DNA from: Melieria omissa
Taxonomy: Eukaryota; Arthropoda; Insecta; Diptera; Ulidiidae
Reading direction: 5' to 3'
DNA: 64,000 bases
NCBI GenBank assembly: GCA_963971225.1
Contig: OZ020268.1
Span: 57,783,900 to 57,847,899, forward strand
This document shows, piece by piece, positions 52,505 to 64,000 of this stretch. A program made the position numbers and the translations under genes. The notes under the pieces were generated by a model. That model saw only the letters and a list, made by a program, of their open reading frames with translations. It was not told the DNA's origin and made no database searches. Within the stretch, counting starts at the first letter, position 1; each line of letters opens with the position of its first letter.

Positions 52505-55500
52505 TTTTTTTACATAGAGATGTGAAAATTTTTTGCCGTTTCTTTTTAAATTACTGCAGTAATATTAGATGGATTGAATTCTGCAAGAACAAACAACAAA
52601 GCAAATATGTAATGTGTATATGTAAAGTAAATAGGTATAGTAAATAAGGTAAGAAAGCAAAGTAAGCAAATAGTTAGCAAAGCTTAAATAAGTAAAAAAA
52701 TTTACAAAAATTTGAATTGAAAATTATATTATTAAAATAATATTATATTATTTGAATTATGATTATTAAAGCATTAAAGTATCATTATATTAAAGCTTAA
52801 ATAAGTAAATTTCAATGAAAATTATATTATTAAAATTATTATTATTTTAATTATTGAAGTATTATTATGGTTATTATTATTAATTATTATTATTATTAAT
52901 TTTGAATTATTATTGAAAATTATATCATATTATTTCTCAGAGACTGAAATCTTAATGTCAGTGATCATAAAATTTTAAAAACTTATTAATAATAATAATT
53001 TCAAACATATGGTATAGTTTTCAACATACTTCAATATGTTAGCAAAGTAAAGAGAAAATTCTGAAAAGTCGGAAATTCAATTTAGAGAATTTTTGTTAGC
53101 ACTAAGCAATCGTATATAATCTTATATAAATATGTATATAGATCAAATAATTTTACATAAAATTAAAATTCATTTATTACAATATGCTACAAATTTGGTA
53201 AAATTATGCAGTTGTTATAAAGTTTTTGATTGCAATAAAAAAATCCAGAATTTATGAACAAGCTGCGAGAATGAGAATGCAGTGGAATCAATCGAGCGCC
53301 TGATATCCCATTCACCATTCCATCACTAGAGGAACGACAGCTACGGACTTGGGCTCCAATTTCCATATCCTCCAATTTCCAAGACCAAATAGTTTTTAAA
53401 AGACCCCATCTGGATTTACAGAGAACCCAACAGATGGGAAAGGGCACCGGATTCTAAAATTAAGGGAATCACAATGAACCCAACAAGGTGCCCAAGTGGA
53501 AGTGGGAACCTTAACCTAACCTAACGTTGTTGAAAAGTTTTCTTAGGCTGTACGGATATTTTCATAACTTTAAAACAGTTCATAACTTTCAGACATTTTG
53601 TCGCAAAGTGTTTAATAGTCTAATTATAATTGTAATCGCTTCTACACATAAAACTTAGATTTATGCATATAGTCATATTGTTGACACTATTTCATAGACC
53701 TATAAATTTTTTACACAGCTGTGTCCACGACTTTCTAATGTGTTACATAGATAAAAGAAGTTGGTTAAATGAATCGAATGGAAGCAGCAACAGCTAAGCT
53801 TGTGACACAGTTTTTGGGTGTCTACACTGTTGTTGGACAATTTAAATTAACGTATACGGAATTGAGCACACTATATCCTTATTTACTATACAGTTTTACA
53901 GACCCAGTACACACTTTATTCACATAGTAGCACATTAGTTTGTAGTCAACAGTTTCCTTTACATTAGTTACATTCGTTTTGACAACGAAACAAATGCCAT
54001 ATTCCTATACATTTTGGCTTAACACAATTTGTAACTACCAACTAATAGCAACAACCCCTTGCGATATTGTTTCGGTCAAAGCACACGCGTTCGCTTCGTG
54101 CGATTAACATCGGGTCAAATTTCACTTCATTCACATCAATCACATTTTTCACACGATTTATCGCATGCGATCAAACGTGATTGGTCAGCAGAACCAATGT
54201 GTGTTACCACTTTTTTGTTGCAGTTCTCATCGATTTGTTGCTACCCCGAACAGCGAATTTCACCCATGAGAAAAAAATACTCGAACAATTTACCCCAGAG
54301 ACATATTTCTGTATTCGTATGTACAACAATAGGTGTACATATACATACACACGGCCATACACGTGTACATACAAATGCAAGCCGAGGCGCCAGTGGCACC
54401 TAGAGCAACCGCTGTGCCAGATACCACTGCCACACGAACGTGCAACATGCAGCGCAAGCTGATCTGTTGGGCCAATTAATGGGATTGACATTTAAATGCG
54501 GCAACAACAACCACAAAGACGCGCCAGTGTCAGCATTGCATGCATTTTCGTGGCAATTGCGGATATTTAACAAATCGATTTTTCAACAGCAGTAATTTTG
54601 TTTATGTTATTGCATCGTTTGTGAAGGGCGCTGGAGGGTGGAAAATCAATTTACAGTGCGCCTATGTACTTGTCCGGACCAATCAACCCCGCGAAAATCA
54701 CGATTATGTCCTTGCTCAATGCGCCACTTGAGGCGCTATCCGATCGCCGTGTTAGCGGACTTCCATCACAACGCGCTTTCGACTCGCTCGGCGCTAGCAA
54801 GTGCGCAAATGTCGCCCAGCGAAAGGACGTGTGAAAATCTCGCCCGTATACATGCAGACAATTTACAATACACGCTCCGTACGTACAATACGTATTGTGT
54901 GCTGCGTGTGTGTGGGTGTGTGTATAGTATCGTGCAAGATAATTCGAATCGATACTTACGCCAAACTGACATGCTGCTGTTGCTGAAAATCTTCGTCGCC
55001 GAGGAGCAACAACAACGCTGCGAAGCCCCGACGCACGCAAAGCGAGCCTCATTTACTGCCAGGAAGCGTTTTCGCTGGGCCAAATTTTGGTTGGGGATTA
55101 TGCAAATTTTAACAACCGAACAGCGAGCAACTGGCACACGATTTCGAGTCCGCTTTCGCTTTCCGCAACGTGTCGCAGCCGCAGTGACACTGAACGGTGC
55201 CGAGTTTTTGCACAATACGCACTTGTGTGTATCAATTGATTTTTCGCCTCCTCGAATGTGCGCGACTCGAGCTGGGGCGCAGCACTTTGGCCACGCTGCA
55301 CAGTTGGCGAGGCGTCAGTGGCGGTTTATGTGCGCGGACACTGCCTCGAGCTAGGCGCGCGGCGTTTCAACGCACTGCACAATTGCTCGACACAAATTAA
55401 CTATGATTTTTGGCCTTTATTCGCAGCGATTAAGACGAGTTGTACATTTTCGGAAGGATCGCAGGTGCTGCATGGATGCTTTTTGCGCGCCGCACTGCGC

Positions 55501-55860
55501 ATGATTACGACTGCTGGCCAACGGGGGTTGAATCACTGTTCAAGGTTCCGAGTGAAAGCTCTAGTTCTCTATTTTTACTGGTTGCGGTTATTGGTGTTGT
55601 TGCGGTTGTAGTCGTTGTTGGTGGTAGCGGAGGTGCTGGTGGTGGCGCAAACTTTTCGCTGGCGCTGGTCACATGACGGCATCACTTGCAGCGCGCACAC
55701 TGCCTCAGCTTTGGTCGGCTCAATGCGAATTTTCGGTATTATTTACACTGATTGGCTTCGTTTTTCCGCTAAAAATCCGCAATTTTCACATTTATGTGGG
55801 ATTTTTCGGCAATGAAAATTTTGAATTTAATGTTTGTTGCAACGTTTTTGTTTCCGGTAT
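52505..55860 (-). promoter_or_regulatory. Probable tomosyn promoter region and untranslated first exon
   Basis: On the minus strand a good donor (TTTGGC/GTAAGTATCG) has its GT at 54958-54957, and an acceptor (ATTACTGCAG) lies about 50 bases before the tomosyn ATG. The sequence upstream of the donor (about 54959-55400 and beyond) is distinctly GC-richer than its surroundings, as for a fly promoter/first exon. Several plus-strand frames run through it, but they overlap in conflicting frames and show no domain. 52570-52960 holds ATT-type simple repeats. 53280-53530 is a less AT-rich patch of unknown nature. Exact exon limits are not readable. Confidence 0.4.
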
Positions 55861-56329
55861 TTAAGGGCAGAATTTTTTGCGGTAGAAATTTAAACTCAAT
55901 AAAAAACCAGATTCGGCCAAGTAGTTGGGATCCGTTTGCGTGTGGTATGAAAATGTAACTGCAAGGAAAAAGTTATACACATGAGCGTTGAGCGTCGATG
56001 CTCGTGCTCGGCAAAGTTTAGGCCAGCCGTCGCTGTATGCGTGTGTATAGGTGTATAGTGTGTATAGGTGGCTCACTTAAGTTACGGCAATAGTGTGCGC
56101 TTGAAAATGTATTCGAATTCAGGCAGTGTCCTGCGATGACGTGCCCGCAACAAAAGGCAAAAAACTGTCAGTTGAGCGCAGTGTGTACTATCTCAACTTG
56201 TGATTTGCATGAAAAACATCCGAATATATACACATATAGTCGAACAGAAAGATGCCAAGCATTGCAAACAAGCGAAGACTGTGTATGCAAAAATCAGCAT
56301 TAAATCAATTTAAATGATAAATCATTATC

Positions 56330-57610
56330 TAGAACTCATCAATTTGGTTAATTGTAATTTAATTAGTTGATCGATATATGTTTATTTTAAAATTATTGCA
56401 ACAAATTGAATAGTTGATATGGAAATTTTACTATAATTTTGTATGTTATGTATATTTTATTTTACATAATTTTAATTAATTTTAATTAAAAGAAATATGT
56501 TTCTTTTAAAATTATTGTAACATAACGAATAGTTGACAATTTAATTTAATTATATTATCAATTTAAATATTAAATATTTAACTATAATTAATAATTTTGG
56601 TTCATTTTAATTTGATCAGTTGATTGATATATGTTTATTTAAAATAATTGCAGCCAAGCGAATAGTGTGTATGCAAACATTAGCAATGAATCACTTTAAA
56701 TGTTAAACAATTAACTATAATTCATAATTTTGGTTAATTTTAATTCAATTAATTAATATAAATATTTTTCTTTAAAAATTATTGGAACAAAGTGAATAGT
56801 TTATAGTTGAGTTAATTATATTATCAATTTGAAAATTAAATATTTAACTTTAATTAATAATTTTGGTTGATTTTAATTTTATAAGTCGATTGAAATATGT
56901 TTCTTTAAAATAATTGAAACTAAGCGAATAGTTGATATGCAAATATTAACTATAAACAAACAATTAACTATAATTTGTAATTTTGGTTAGTTTAAATTCA
57001 ATTACTTGATTGAAATATGTTTATTTTAATATTATTGCAATAAAGTGTGTATGCAAAAATGAGCACTATATTAATATATTTTAAATATTAAATAATCAAT
57101 TATAGGTAATTAATGATTTTGGTTAATTTTAATTCAATTAATGATTCTATTTTTAAATTATTAATAAATAAATTATTAATATTAATATATTTTAAATATT
57201 AAATAATCAATTATAGGTAGTTAATGATTTTGGTTAATTTTAATTCAATTAATGATTCTATTTTTAAATTATTGTTCGAAATTACTATCGATTAGTTGCA
57301 CTCAGCACTATTAGCACTAAATTATTTTAAATAATAAATAATTAATTATGGGTAATTAATGATTTTGGTTAATTTTTGATTGAATTATGTTTATTTTAAA
57401 ATTATTGTTCGAAATTATTATTATTATTATTATAAATAATTTACCATAATTCATAACTTTGGTTAGTTTTATTTTAATTAGTTGATGGAAATATGTTTTT
57501 TGTTTAAAAGGTTGCAACAAAGTGAATAGTTAATAATTAATTTAAATTTTAAATATTTAACTAAAATTCCACATTTTGGTTTCAGTTTATTTAGTTGATC
57601 AACAAACATT
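56330..57610. repeat. AT-rich tandem array, unit about 100-135 bp
   Basis: A diverged unit with the landmark ATTTTGGTTAATTTTAATTC recurs about ten times (starts near 56345, 56596, 56726, 56860, 56982, 57116, 57230, 57362, 57460 and 57572). Each is followed by a TTGATTGAAATATGTTTATT block, an AAAATTATTGCAACAAAGTG block and often GAATAGTTGATATGCAAA. The pair at 57077-57160 and 57187-57275 is nearly identical, pointing to a recent local duplication. No coding potential. Confidence 0.8.
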
Positions 57611-58414
57611 ATTTTATTGTTCATATTGTTTATTCATTCATAAGAAATATCAGGTTGCATAAAAAAATTAAATTAGGATATAATTCATTTCATTTTAGTG
57701 CAAGTTAATTGATTTATTCTAACCGAAAATTTACTGTATCTATAGTTTTATCTGAAAAGTCATCAGTTAAAAAGAATTTTATTGTACCTTATGCAATAAA
57801 TTACAATTGAATAATTGTTGTGTAGCAAACTATCTACTTTCCTCATTGGGTTACAAGATTGAAAAAAACTTACGCAGAAATGTCATTAAATTTCATTCAA
57901 ACATATAAAAAGCTATACCATTCATGTACCCATCTATGTTACCAATAAACAATTTGATTTCATATTACTAAACTTGTTGATAATCAAATTATAATCAGAG
58001 CATACTTGTGGAATTTTATCGCAGTACTTGTATCCTCGCACTCAAATATGTTTAAGGCGCCAGCTAAGTGACATCAACGATAATTTTGTGGCCTCATGAG
58101 AGTCGTGTGTAAGATGCCTTATGGACCATTACTGACGTGTTTTGCATATTAAACTGACATTTTTTCACATATACATACGTTTCTCTTAAGGGTTTCACAG
58201 AGCCTTGAGAATACTTTGTTTAAGAGTATCGACATTAAAGCCAGTAGCTGCGATTACACAAATGAAAGTAATAAAACTCAAAATAAGCAATTTGAATTTC
58301 ATTTTGGGATTAACTTTAGTGGAAGAATTATTTGGACCAGTTTATGTTGTTATTTGTTTACAAAAGTTAATCAAATGCTTCGCTAAGAGAATAAATTGAG
58401 TTGTTTACAATATA
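57611..58414. other. Spacer without visible features
   Basis: AT-rich intergenic sequence. I see no gene, no terminal repeats and no splice-site pairing that would support an exon. Confidence 0.5.
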
Positions 58415-58418
58415 TTAA

Positions 58419-58700
58419 CACATTTTAAGCGGGTAGCATAGTATATGAAACTATGCTGCGTAGCGGGCATTACTTGCAAAACAAGCAAAAATTGCGCGAT
58501 CCAAAATAAATAAAACTTGAAATTTATGAAACTAAAATAATTATATGAAATAATACTTTCAGTTTTATATGAAAACCAATCCGGTAAAAATACCGTCTCC
58601 CGCTTTTAAAGTGCCTACATTCAAAAGGTAAAAATACCCGCCCCGCTTATAAGCAGCAGTTTTCACAACGGGTAATTTTACCCGGCCCGCTTTTAATGTG
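58419..58700. mobile_element. piggyBac-like miniature element (282 bp)
   Basis: TTAA flanks both sides (58415-58418 and 58701-58704), the target duplication of piggyBac elements. The termini are CACATTTTAAGCGGG and, inverted, CACATTAAAAGCGGG. Subterminal GCGGG/CCCGC motifs repeat inside (about 58470, 58600, 58638 and 58686), and there is a small inner hairpin (GCATAGT/ACTATGC). There is no open frame; it is a non-autonomous element. Confidence 0.85.
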
Positions 58701-58704
58701 TTAA

Positions 58705-60440
58705 CAAATGATTTTTCTTAAACTTTAATGTGTAAAAGCTTTTTGTTCAACTTCTTCTCTACTTAACGTAATTTCAGTACTGGTAACAGTATACCGAATT
58801 ATTATAATTATATTGTTTTTGTTACTTATTATTCTATTATTATTATTATTTATTTACATTTTATAGTAATTTTTTATGAATTAAAATTGCTTTTCGTCAT
58901 TCAGTTTCAAATCAGCATCAGTTCAAGCAAAATTGTCACTTTCATTTTTAATGTAGCATACTTTTGGGCATAGAACAGAATCAGCACCGTTCCTTTGGTA
59001 TCTCTGTATATCAAAATGAACCTCCCACTCCACTGCAAATAGCTATTCAGCAGAAACAGAATTCCGTAGCCCCAAGTTGAAGCAACTTGAGCGTCTGTGA
59101 GGTATTGAAATATTACACCTCACACCGATTTATAGTCTAGGGCTTCCTGCATTCAACAGACATTCTTTTGAACGTGGAAGTGATAACATGAACTTACTGG
59201 AAATTAGCTACACCCACAATTCCATAGCATCAATTAAAAAATGACTATTTTACAGCGCACTGCAGTCTCAGCATCTTTCAAATGTTCGCTCCGTTTGATG
59301 CGTAGCATCTACGCAATAGAGAAAAGTAAACCTTTTCAGTGTGTAATCAATGACTCCCGCCCCCTGGCAACACACCATACCACATGTACAATATGAACGC
59401 GCCTTCGCCGCCCCCCAAAAATTGTTGCTTTGTCTGCTTTCGCTCAACCCAGCTTGCACTACTTGAAGTGCTGTTGCGTGGCAGCCCATGTCACAACACT
59501 GTTTTGCAGCGCCTGCAGCTAATCAATTTTGCAATCATATTGCAAAATCACTTACAATCAGAGCAAATTGTTCTTTGTTTTCTTAGGACCCACCTGTTTC
59601 CGATTGCATCCGATGCCAGTGAGAATTTGCTGTATGGGAAGTTGTCAGCACGACCGTTGCAGCCAACGATTATGGCCGTGGACTTGAGGGATGTGTGGAG
59701 TTGAAGCAGGACGAAATACAGGTGACGGTTATTTACTGTTTTTAAAGTTTTACTACAGTGGGATTTCACTTTTCTGCAATATGAGGTCACAACACAATCT
59801 TATGCAAATTCCACTTAATCAAAACATCTCGGCCAACTTTGGAATTCCTGCAATAGTACAGGGCGACACCGATGAAAAAAAACGATAACCCGTCGACTCG
59901 ATAACTAAACGATTATTTGGCTGAAAGGGCCTTAAGTGGTTAAAGTCATGTCTACAAAAAAAAAATATCTATGCTGCTGTATGCTATGTGCCGTTCTAAG
60001 ATTTTAATTGGGAAATTATATTATGTGAAGAAATGAAAAAGAAGAAAAAGAAAACTTCCTGCGTTTTTCGAACTTGTAAACATTTTTGTTTGAAAAAATG
60101 TTGTTTTATTGAAAATACACGACATTTTCTAAAGAGGTACTACACAGAAGAGTTAACTTTAACTATTTAGAAACTTTGTTTTGTTTTTTATTTCTTATAT
60201 TTTAAGTATTCCAATGATTCAGAGGTACAATCTTTTAAAGTCGAGTTGGGTACTCAAATGTGTATCTGGCTGTGTGTATCTGTCCTATTGGAGTCAGGTA
60301 ATTGCATATTCAATATTGACATTAATTTAACAATTTTCTGATTCTCACGGAATTTTCTGATTCTCAGACGGGAAACAGGCTTTTAAAATCAATCTAAAAT
60401 ACATTTGTGGGCAAGAACACTTATGGCAGCAAATCATAGG
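58705..60440. other. Spacer without supported genes
   Basis: Short open frames at 59268-59888 overlap on both strands and show no recognisable domain. An ATT-type simple repeat lies at about 58820-58860. The left part may contain diverged 3' sequence of the retrotransposon that follows, whose 3' end I cannot place exactly. Confidence 0.45.
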
Positions 60441-62165
60441 TACGCGATATATTTATAAGAAATCAGTGGAGGCATGCAGGAGTTTATTTCGGGGAGGCCA
60501 TTGTGTAAATTTGTTTAGAGCTTAGAATAGAATTGATAAGGGGGTATGTTGCACTGAGACCAGGATTGATCTATTGTGCGCCCTACAATTGTTAGAGCAC
60601 ATCCCCTAAACCTACCACCCTAATGAAACTTAGTAACTCTCGGGGGTTTAGGTGCTTGACGTCCTCTTCTGCAAGCCAAAACTGGCCCAGGTAACGTAAC
60701 ATGCTGCGACAACCCGCATTACAGTGCAATATGATGTGTTCGGGAGTCTCCTCTGCTGTTTCGCAGAGTCTACAGACGCTTACCTGTTCTATCCCGATTG
60801 TATGCATGTGTTTCCTCAATCTGCAGTGCCCAGTTATCAGACCTGTTACCTGTCTAAGCTGGTTTCTCCTTAGTTTGAGGCATTCTTCACTCCATTTGGG
60901 GTTATAATCTTTGATGAAGATTTTCGATTGCCTGAGACCGGGGGCGCTAGCCCAGTGTTCTGTTTTCCTGGTTCTTTCCTCAAGTCTCAGTGACTCCGTT
61001 ATGGCGCCTTTGCCCAGCCCAATGAAGGGTTCAGGACTCAGGGGGGCGTGGCTGCCGCGGTTCTAGCGAGGCTGTCCGCTTCCTCGTTTCCTCCGATACC
61101 TCTGTGTCCTGGAACCCAGAGGATCTTTACCTGGTTACACCTGCCCAGTGCATTCAATGCTTCGATGCATTCCAGCACTAACCCTGAGGTTATCTCATAT
61201 GAGATTAGTGCTTTGATGGCTGCTTGGCTGTCGGAGCAGATGACGATGTCTTGCCCCCTGTACTCACGCTCGAGATTGAACTGCACACAGAGCCTGATAG
61301 CATATAGTTCCGCCTGGAATATGCTGAGTTTTTTCCCCAAGGGCTCATAGTGCTTGAGGCGAGGTCCAAACACCCCTGCCCCTGTTCCCTCGTGCGTTTT
61401 CGAGCCATCTGTAAACCACTTAATTGTGTGTGGTCTAAAATGGATCTGGTGGTCTTCCCAGGCCCAGTCTGTTTTATTGCTCATATAAACTCCGAAGTAT
61501 TTTTCGTAGTTATATGTTCTTGTTATTGTATCCATCGGATACAAAACATAAGGGTTACTAGTGGATAGCACATCTAAGTCTCTGTGCCTAAGGATGTGAT
61601 CCCCCCTTTACTAGTTCTAGCCAGTCCAAGGATAGTACGCTTGGCCGCCATCTCAATTGCTACGTGCAATGGCGATATGTTAAGTATCACCTCCAGTGCC
61701 ACCGTGGGACAGGTTCTCATAGCACCTGTGATGCACGTGCACGCAAGTCGCTGGACCTTGTCGAGTTTTTTCCTCACTGTTGTGAGTGTGGCTCTCGGGG
61801 CCCATGCCACTGCTGCATATGTGAGTACTGGCCTCACAATCATGGTATACATCCATTTCAGTATGCTCGGGTTACATCCCCAAGTTCTGCCTGCCAAGGA
61901 TCTACATACCATGACTGCCTTTGTTGCTTTACTGATAACTGCCTCCGCCTGCTTGTTCCAGAGTAACTTCGAATCTAGTGGTACACCTACTTAGGTACTT
62001 CACCTCTGGTTTATAGGCTATGCTTTTCCCGAGCAAGCGTATTGTCCGCATATGTGGCAGCTTTCTTTTCCATGTAAAAGGTACTATGGTGGTTTTGTCC
62101 GGGTTTATTCGCAGGTCTACCCGGGCACACCATTCTTGGGTTATTTTTAAGCCTCTCTGGATTAT
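60440..62165 (-). mobile_element. Broken non-LTR retrotransposon with RNase H (5'-truncated)
   Basis: Read on the minus strand from about 62165: the end of the reverse transcriptase palm and thumb (ARVDLRINPDKTT; MVCRSLAGRTWGCNPS), then an RNase H domain with its acidic motifs visible (WFTDGSK, FQAELYAI, SDSQAAIKAL, VPGHRGIGGNEEAD). A C-terminal zinc-knuckle-like CRLCETAEETPEHIILHC follows, and the stop is at 60592. This order is typical of I/Loa/R1-group insect LINEs carrying RNase H. Three reading-frame breaks are visible, near 61990, 61573 and 61036 (the last in a run of C), so it is a dead copy. Endonuclease and ORF1 are absent. The left limit in the 3' tail is approximate. Confidence 0.85.
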
Positions 62166-62425
62166 ATTAGAACTTTGAAACAGAATAAAATTTAGATGTA
62201 GACAATTTTTCACTTTCATTTGATACCCATATCTTAATCATTGCACAACCGCAAATATTAAAAAAAAGATTTGAAATGTGTATGTTCCTAAAATTTTAAA
62301 GTCCTTTAAAAAGGACTTGGGGCAGAAAATGAAAAACTGATATGTCAGGTTACTAAAAATGACCTCTAGTTTCACGCCTATATCAACATTTTTCTTTCGA
62401 TTCTATTGATGTTAGGCTTATAGCC

Positions 62426-63219
62426 TATTTCCACCGGGCCTTAAATGCATTTAACGCTTAAATGCATTTAACATCGCATTTAAATGCTCTAATTCCCATG
62501 CAATTGTTTTTGTATCAAAGTGAGTTAACTCATTTTCAAAACTGAGTTAACTCAGTTTTGCCTTTTACAGACGTCTAACAGAATATGTTATGTTAAAAGC
62601 TGGAGCAATTTTGACAAATGTACAAATTTTGATAGCATGCTTTCATGTGCTACAAGAGCCGAACGAACACAAACGACAGAAGGGATTTGAATTACGTTCG
62701 GTGTGGTAGATTTTTTGCCAAGACAATTACTTTTTACTGCATTTTTCGCAAAAATACATATCGTCTGTCATAATCAAAGTCAAAACTTCTATTATTTGCC
62801 AATAATAAATGCTGAAAGAGAAAATCAAAAACGTGAAACTTCTAACAACCCTCTTGCCATTAAAAATTCATACAGCTCTGGTATCAATCAGCTGACTACT
62901 TTCATAAATGAAATAAACATTGACAAATGAAATAAATTTTCACAAATATGAAAACGCAGACATTCCTAGACTGTTGAGAAGGAAAGCGAATTGGTTTTCT
63001 TGCAGTAGAGGGGCTACAAGAAACCATACATACGTATACAAGGAGATGGCGGTGCTGGGTAAGCTGTGGCTGCCCAGAAAAAAATGCAAAATTTGAATTG
63101 ACCAAATAAAAATGTAAACAAAAAACAGCTGTTGCATTTAACTCGATTCCGGTGGAAACGCTTGACAGTTCTCGAATTCAATAGAGCCCTTCACTGCAGT
63201 TAAGCGCTCAGTGGAAATA
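62426..63219. mobile_element. Possible miniature element with imperfect terminal repeats
   Basis: The start TATTTCCACCGGGCCTTAA and, inverted at the other end, TATTTCCACTGAGCGCTTAA share most positions over about 24 bp. A further partial inverted match (TTTCCACCGG) occurs at about 63150-63160. No target-site duplication is clear and no transposase frame is seen. The similarity could also be chance in a promoter region. Confidence 0.35.
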
Positions 63220-63841
63220 ATTTCATTAATTGATTGGCACGACAGCCCGCTTACGCGAGACTAAGGCCTAGCTTCCCGAAACCACCCGTGTTGTGCGTGT
63301 GAATTTTGTACGCGGGTGGAAGGGACCTACAGTTTTATGCCGGTTCCGAACGGCAGGTTGGGAGCTTTTTTCACCATCAGTAATTTTTCCACATGTCATC
63401 TGATATGGACAATAAGTATATCTCTGGGGAGGCTAAGGTATTATCTTCTGATGGACGGACAATTTCTGTTAGTCGGATGATTCGTTTCCCGTTTTTCCCC
63501 GTTTCGAAATAACCGGGGAAAAATTGTTTTTCGAAGATTTTTCGAAAACGCTTCTTACAAAAATTTATTGATCTTCAGTTTCGTGTTCAGATGCCCAGAA
63601 AACACTTTAATTTGTAGGTGCATTTTTTTTCTGTACTATTTTAAGAATATTTCGGTGGCTTTAAACCCCCAAAACAGTCCCCTGTTTGCGCCTCTGTATG
63701 AAATAGTAAAACTGTTTTTTCTACTACTACTAATAGTGCAGTCCGCACATCTCTAGCTGGAGCGCAAATGCAACCCTGTCTGTTGCACATGTTAAATTGA
63801 AAAAGGTGTGAAGCAGTTGACTCCGTTGAATCCGCGCAAAC
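63220..63841 (+). promoter_or_regulatory. Upstream region of the DDX10-type helicase gene
   Basis: The sequence between the possible element at 62426-63219 and the ATG at 63842 must hold the promoter or leader of this gene. I see no clear TATA box or initiator, and no splice acceptor directly before the ATG. The bases before the ATG (GCAAAC) fit the fly start consensus. Confidence 0.4.
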
Positions 63842-64000
63842 ATGAAAACAAAGTGGAAAAAAAAGAAGCAGTCTGCCCAACTACTCTGCGATGCTGAAAT
63901 TCAGGAGCTGAAGAATAGCTACGCCAGCATTAGCTGTGCAAAAGAAACAGTGAAGCGCTTTGCGGATCTGCCACTGTCACAGAAGACACAAAAGGGGCTT
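63842..64000 (+). CDS. DDX10-type DEAD-box RNA helicase (N-terminus only)
   Basis: The first 53 codons are visible and the frame is open at the window edge. After a basic start (KTKWKKKKQ) comes a helical stretch (EIQELKNSYASI) and then VKRFADLPLSQKTQKGL. This corresponds to the Q-motif lead-in of DDX10/Dbp4 helicases (human counterpart: RFSDFPLSKKTLKGL, from memory). These nucleolar enzymes act in small ribosomal subunit assembly. In Drosophila the likely counterpart is CG5800. The helicase motifs themselves lie to the right, outside the window. Identity rests on this one conserved block. Confidence 0.8.
   Translation, partial: MKTKWKKKKQSAQLLCDAEIQELKNSYASISCAKETVKRFADLPLSQKTQKGL

Noticed and set aside
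53280..53530. Less AT-rich patch suspected to be a LINE 3' end
   Set aside because: I could not find a reverse transcriptase or RNase H motif, a tail or a target duplication to support it.
54638..55354. A 238-codon plus-strand frame
   Set aside because: Overlapping frames of similar length exist on both strands in this GC-rich patch, the sequence has no domain, and the minus strand looks like a 5' leader.
61048..61994. Plus-strand open frames across the retrotransposon
   Set aside because: They are antisense to clear reverse transcriptase/RNase H motifs on the minus strand.

Overview
This is eukaryotic nuclear DNA from a higher dipteran fly. The evidence is five split genes with GT-AG introns whose proteins match Drosophila/animal families along their length (beta-spectrin, Integrator subunit 2, p190 RhoGAP, tomosyn, DDX10-type helicase), AT-rich introns and intergenic DNA, and typical insect transposon debris. 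Introns and spacers look larger than I would expect in Drosophila melanogaster, so a tephritid or similar acalyptrate fly is my guess; the species cannot be fixed from the sequence alone. No bacterial-type operon, CRISPR array, tRNA or rRNA was seen. || Layout: 1-5540 (minus) is the 5' three quarters of beta-Spectrin, running off the left edge, with a single 4.88 kb exon. 5541-10954 is a head-to-head spacer that probably holds beta-Spectrin untranslated exons and the promoters. 10955-14494 (plus) is a complete IntS2 (4 coding exons, 1113 aa). 17198-26846 (plus) is a complete RhoGAPp190 (18 coding exons, 1566 aa). It converges on tomosyn (minus, 28781-52504; 23 coding exons in one form, 1403 aa), whose large introns hold most of the repeats. 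52505-63841 is a spacer with a likely tomosyn promoter/first exon, an AT-rich tandem array, a piggyBac-like miniature element and a broken non-LTR retrotransposon. 63842-64000 (plus) is the start of a DDX10-type RNA helicase. The exon structures were built by hand, and reading phase is consistent at every junction. || How they work together: these are not an operon. Beta-spectrin (membrane skeleton), p190 RhoGAP (Rho inactivation) and tomosyn (SNARE/exocytosis inhibitor) are each important in neurons, while IntS2 and the DDX10 homologue are nuclear housekeeping factors. From memory, beta-Spec and RhoGAPp190 are also close together on the Drosophila X, so the window is probably conserved synteny. 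|| Most notable: (a) a 1494 bp Tc1-type element made of two 729 bp inverted arms fills almost all of one RhoGAPp190 intron and should fold as a very long RNA hairpin; (b) a GC-rich 502 nt open exon in a tomosyn intron has the same entry and exit phases as the 862 nt exon upstream, as expected for mutually exclusive alternative exons; (c) a second foldback element lies in a tomosyn intron; (d) there are several uncatalogued AT-rich tandem arrays. I do not see a convincing wholly new gene system here.
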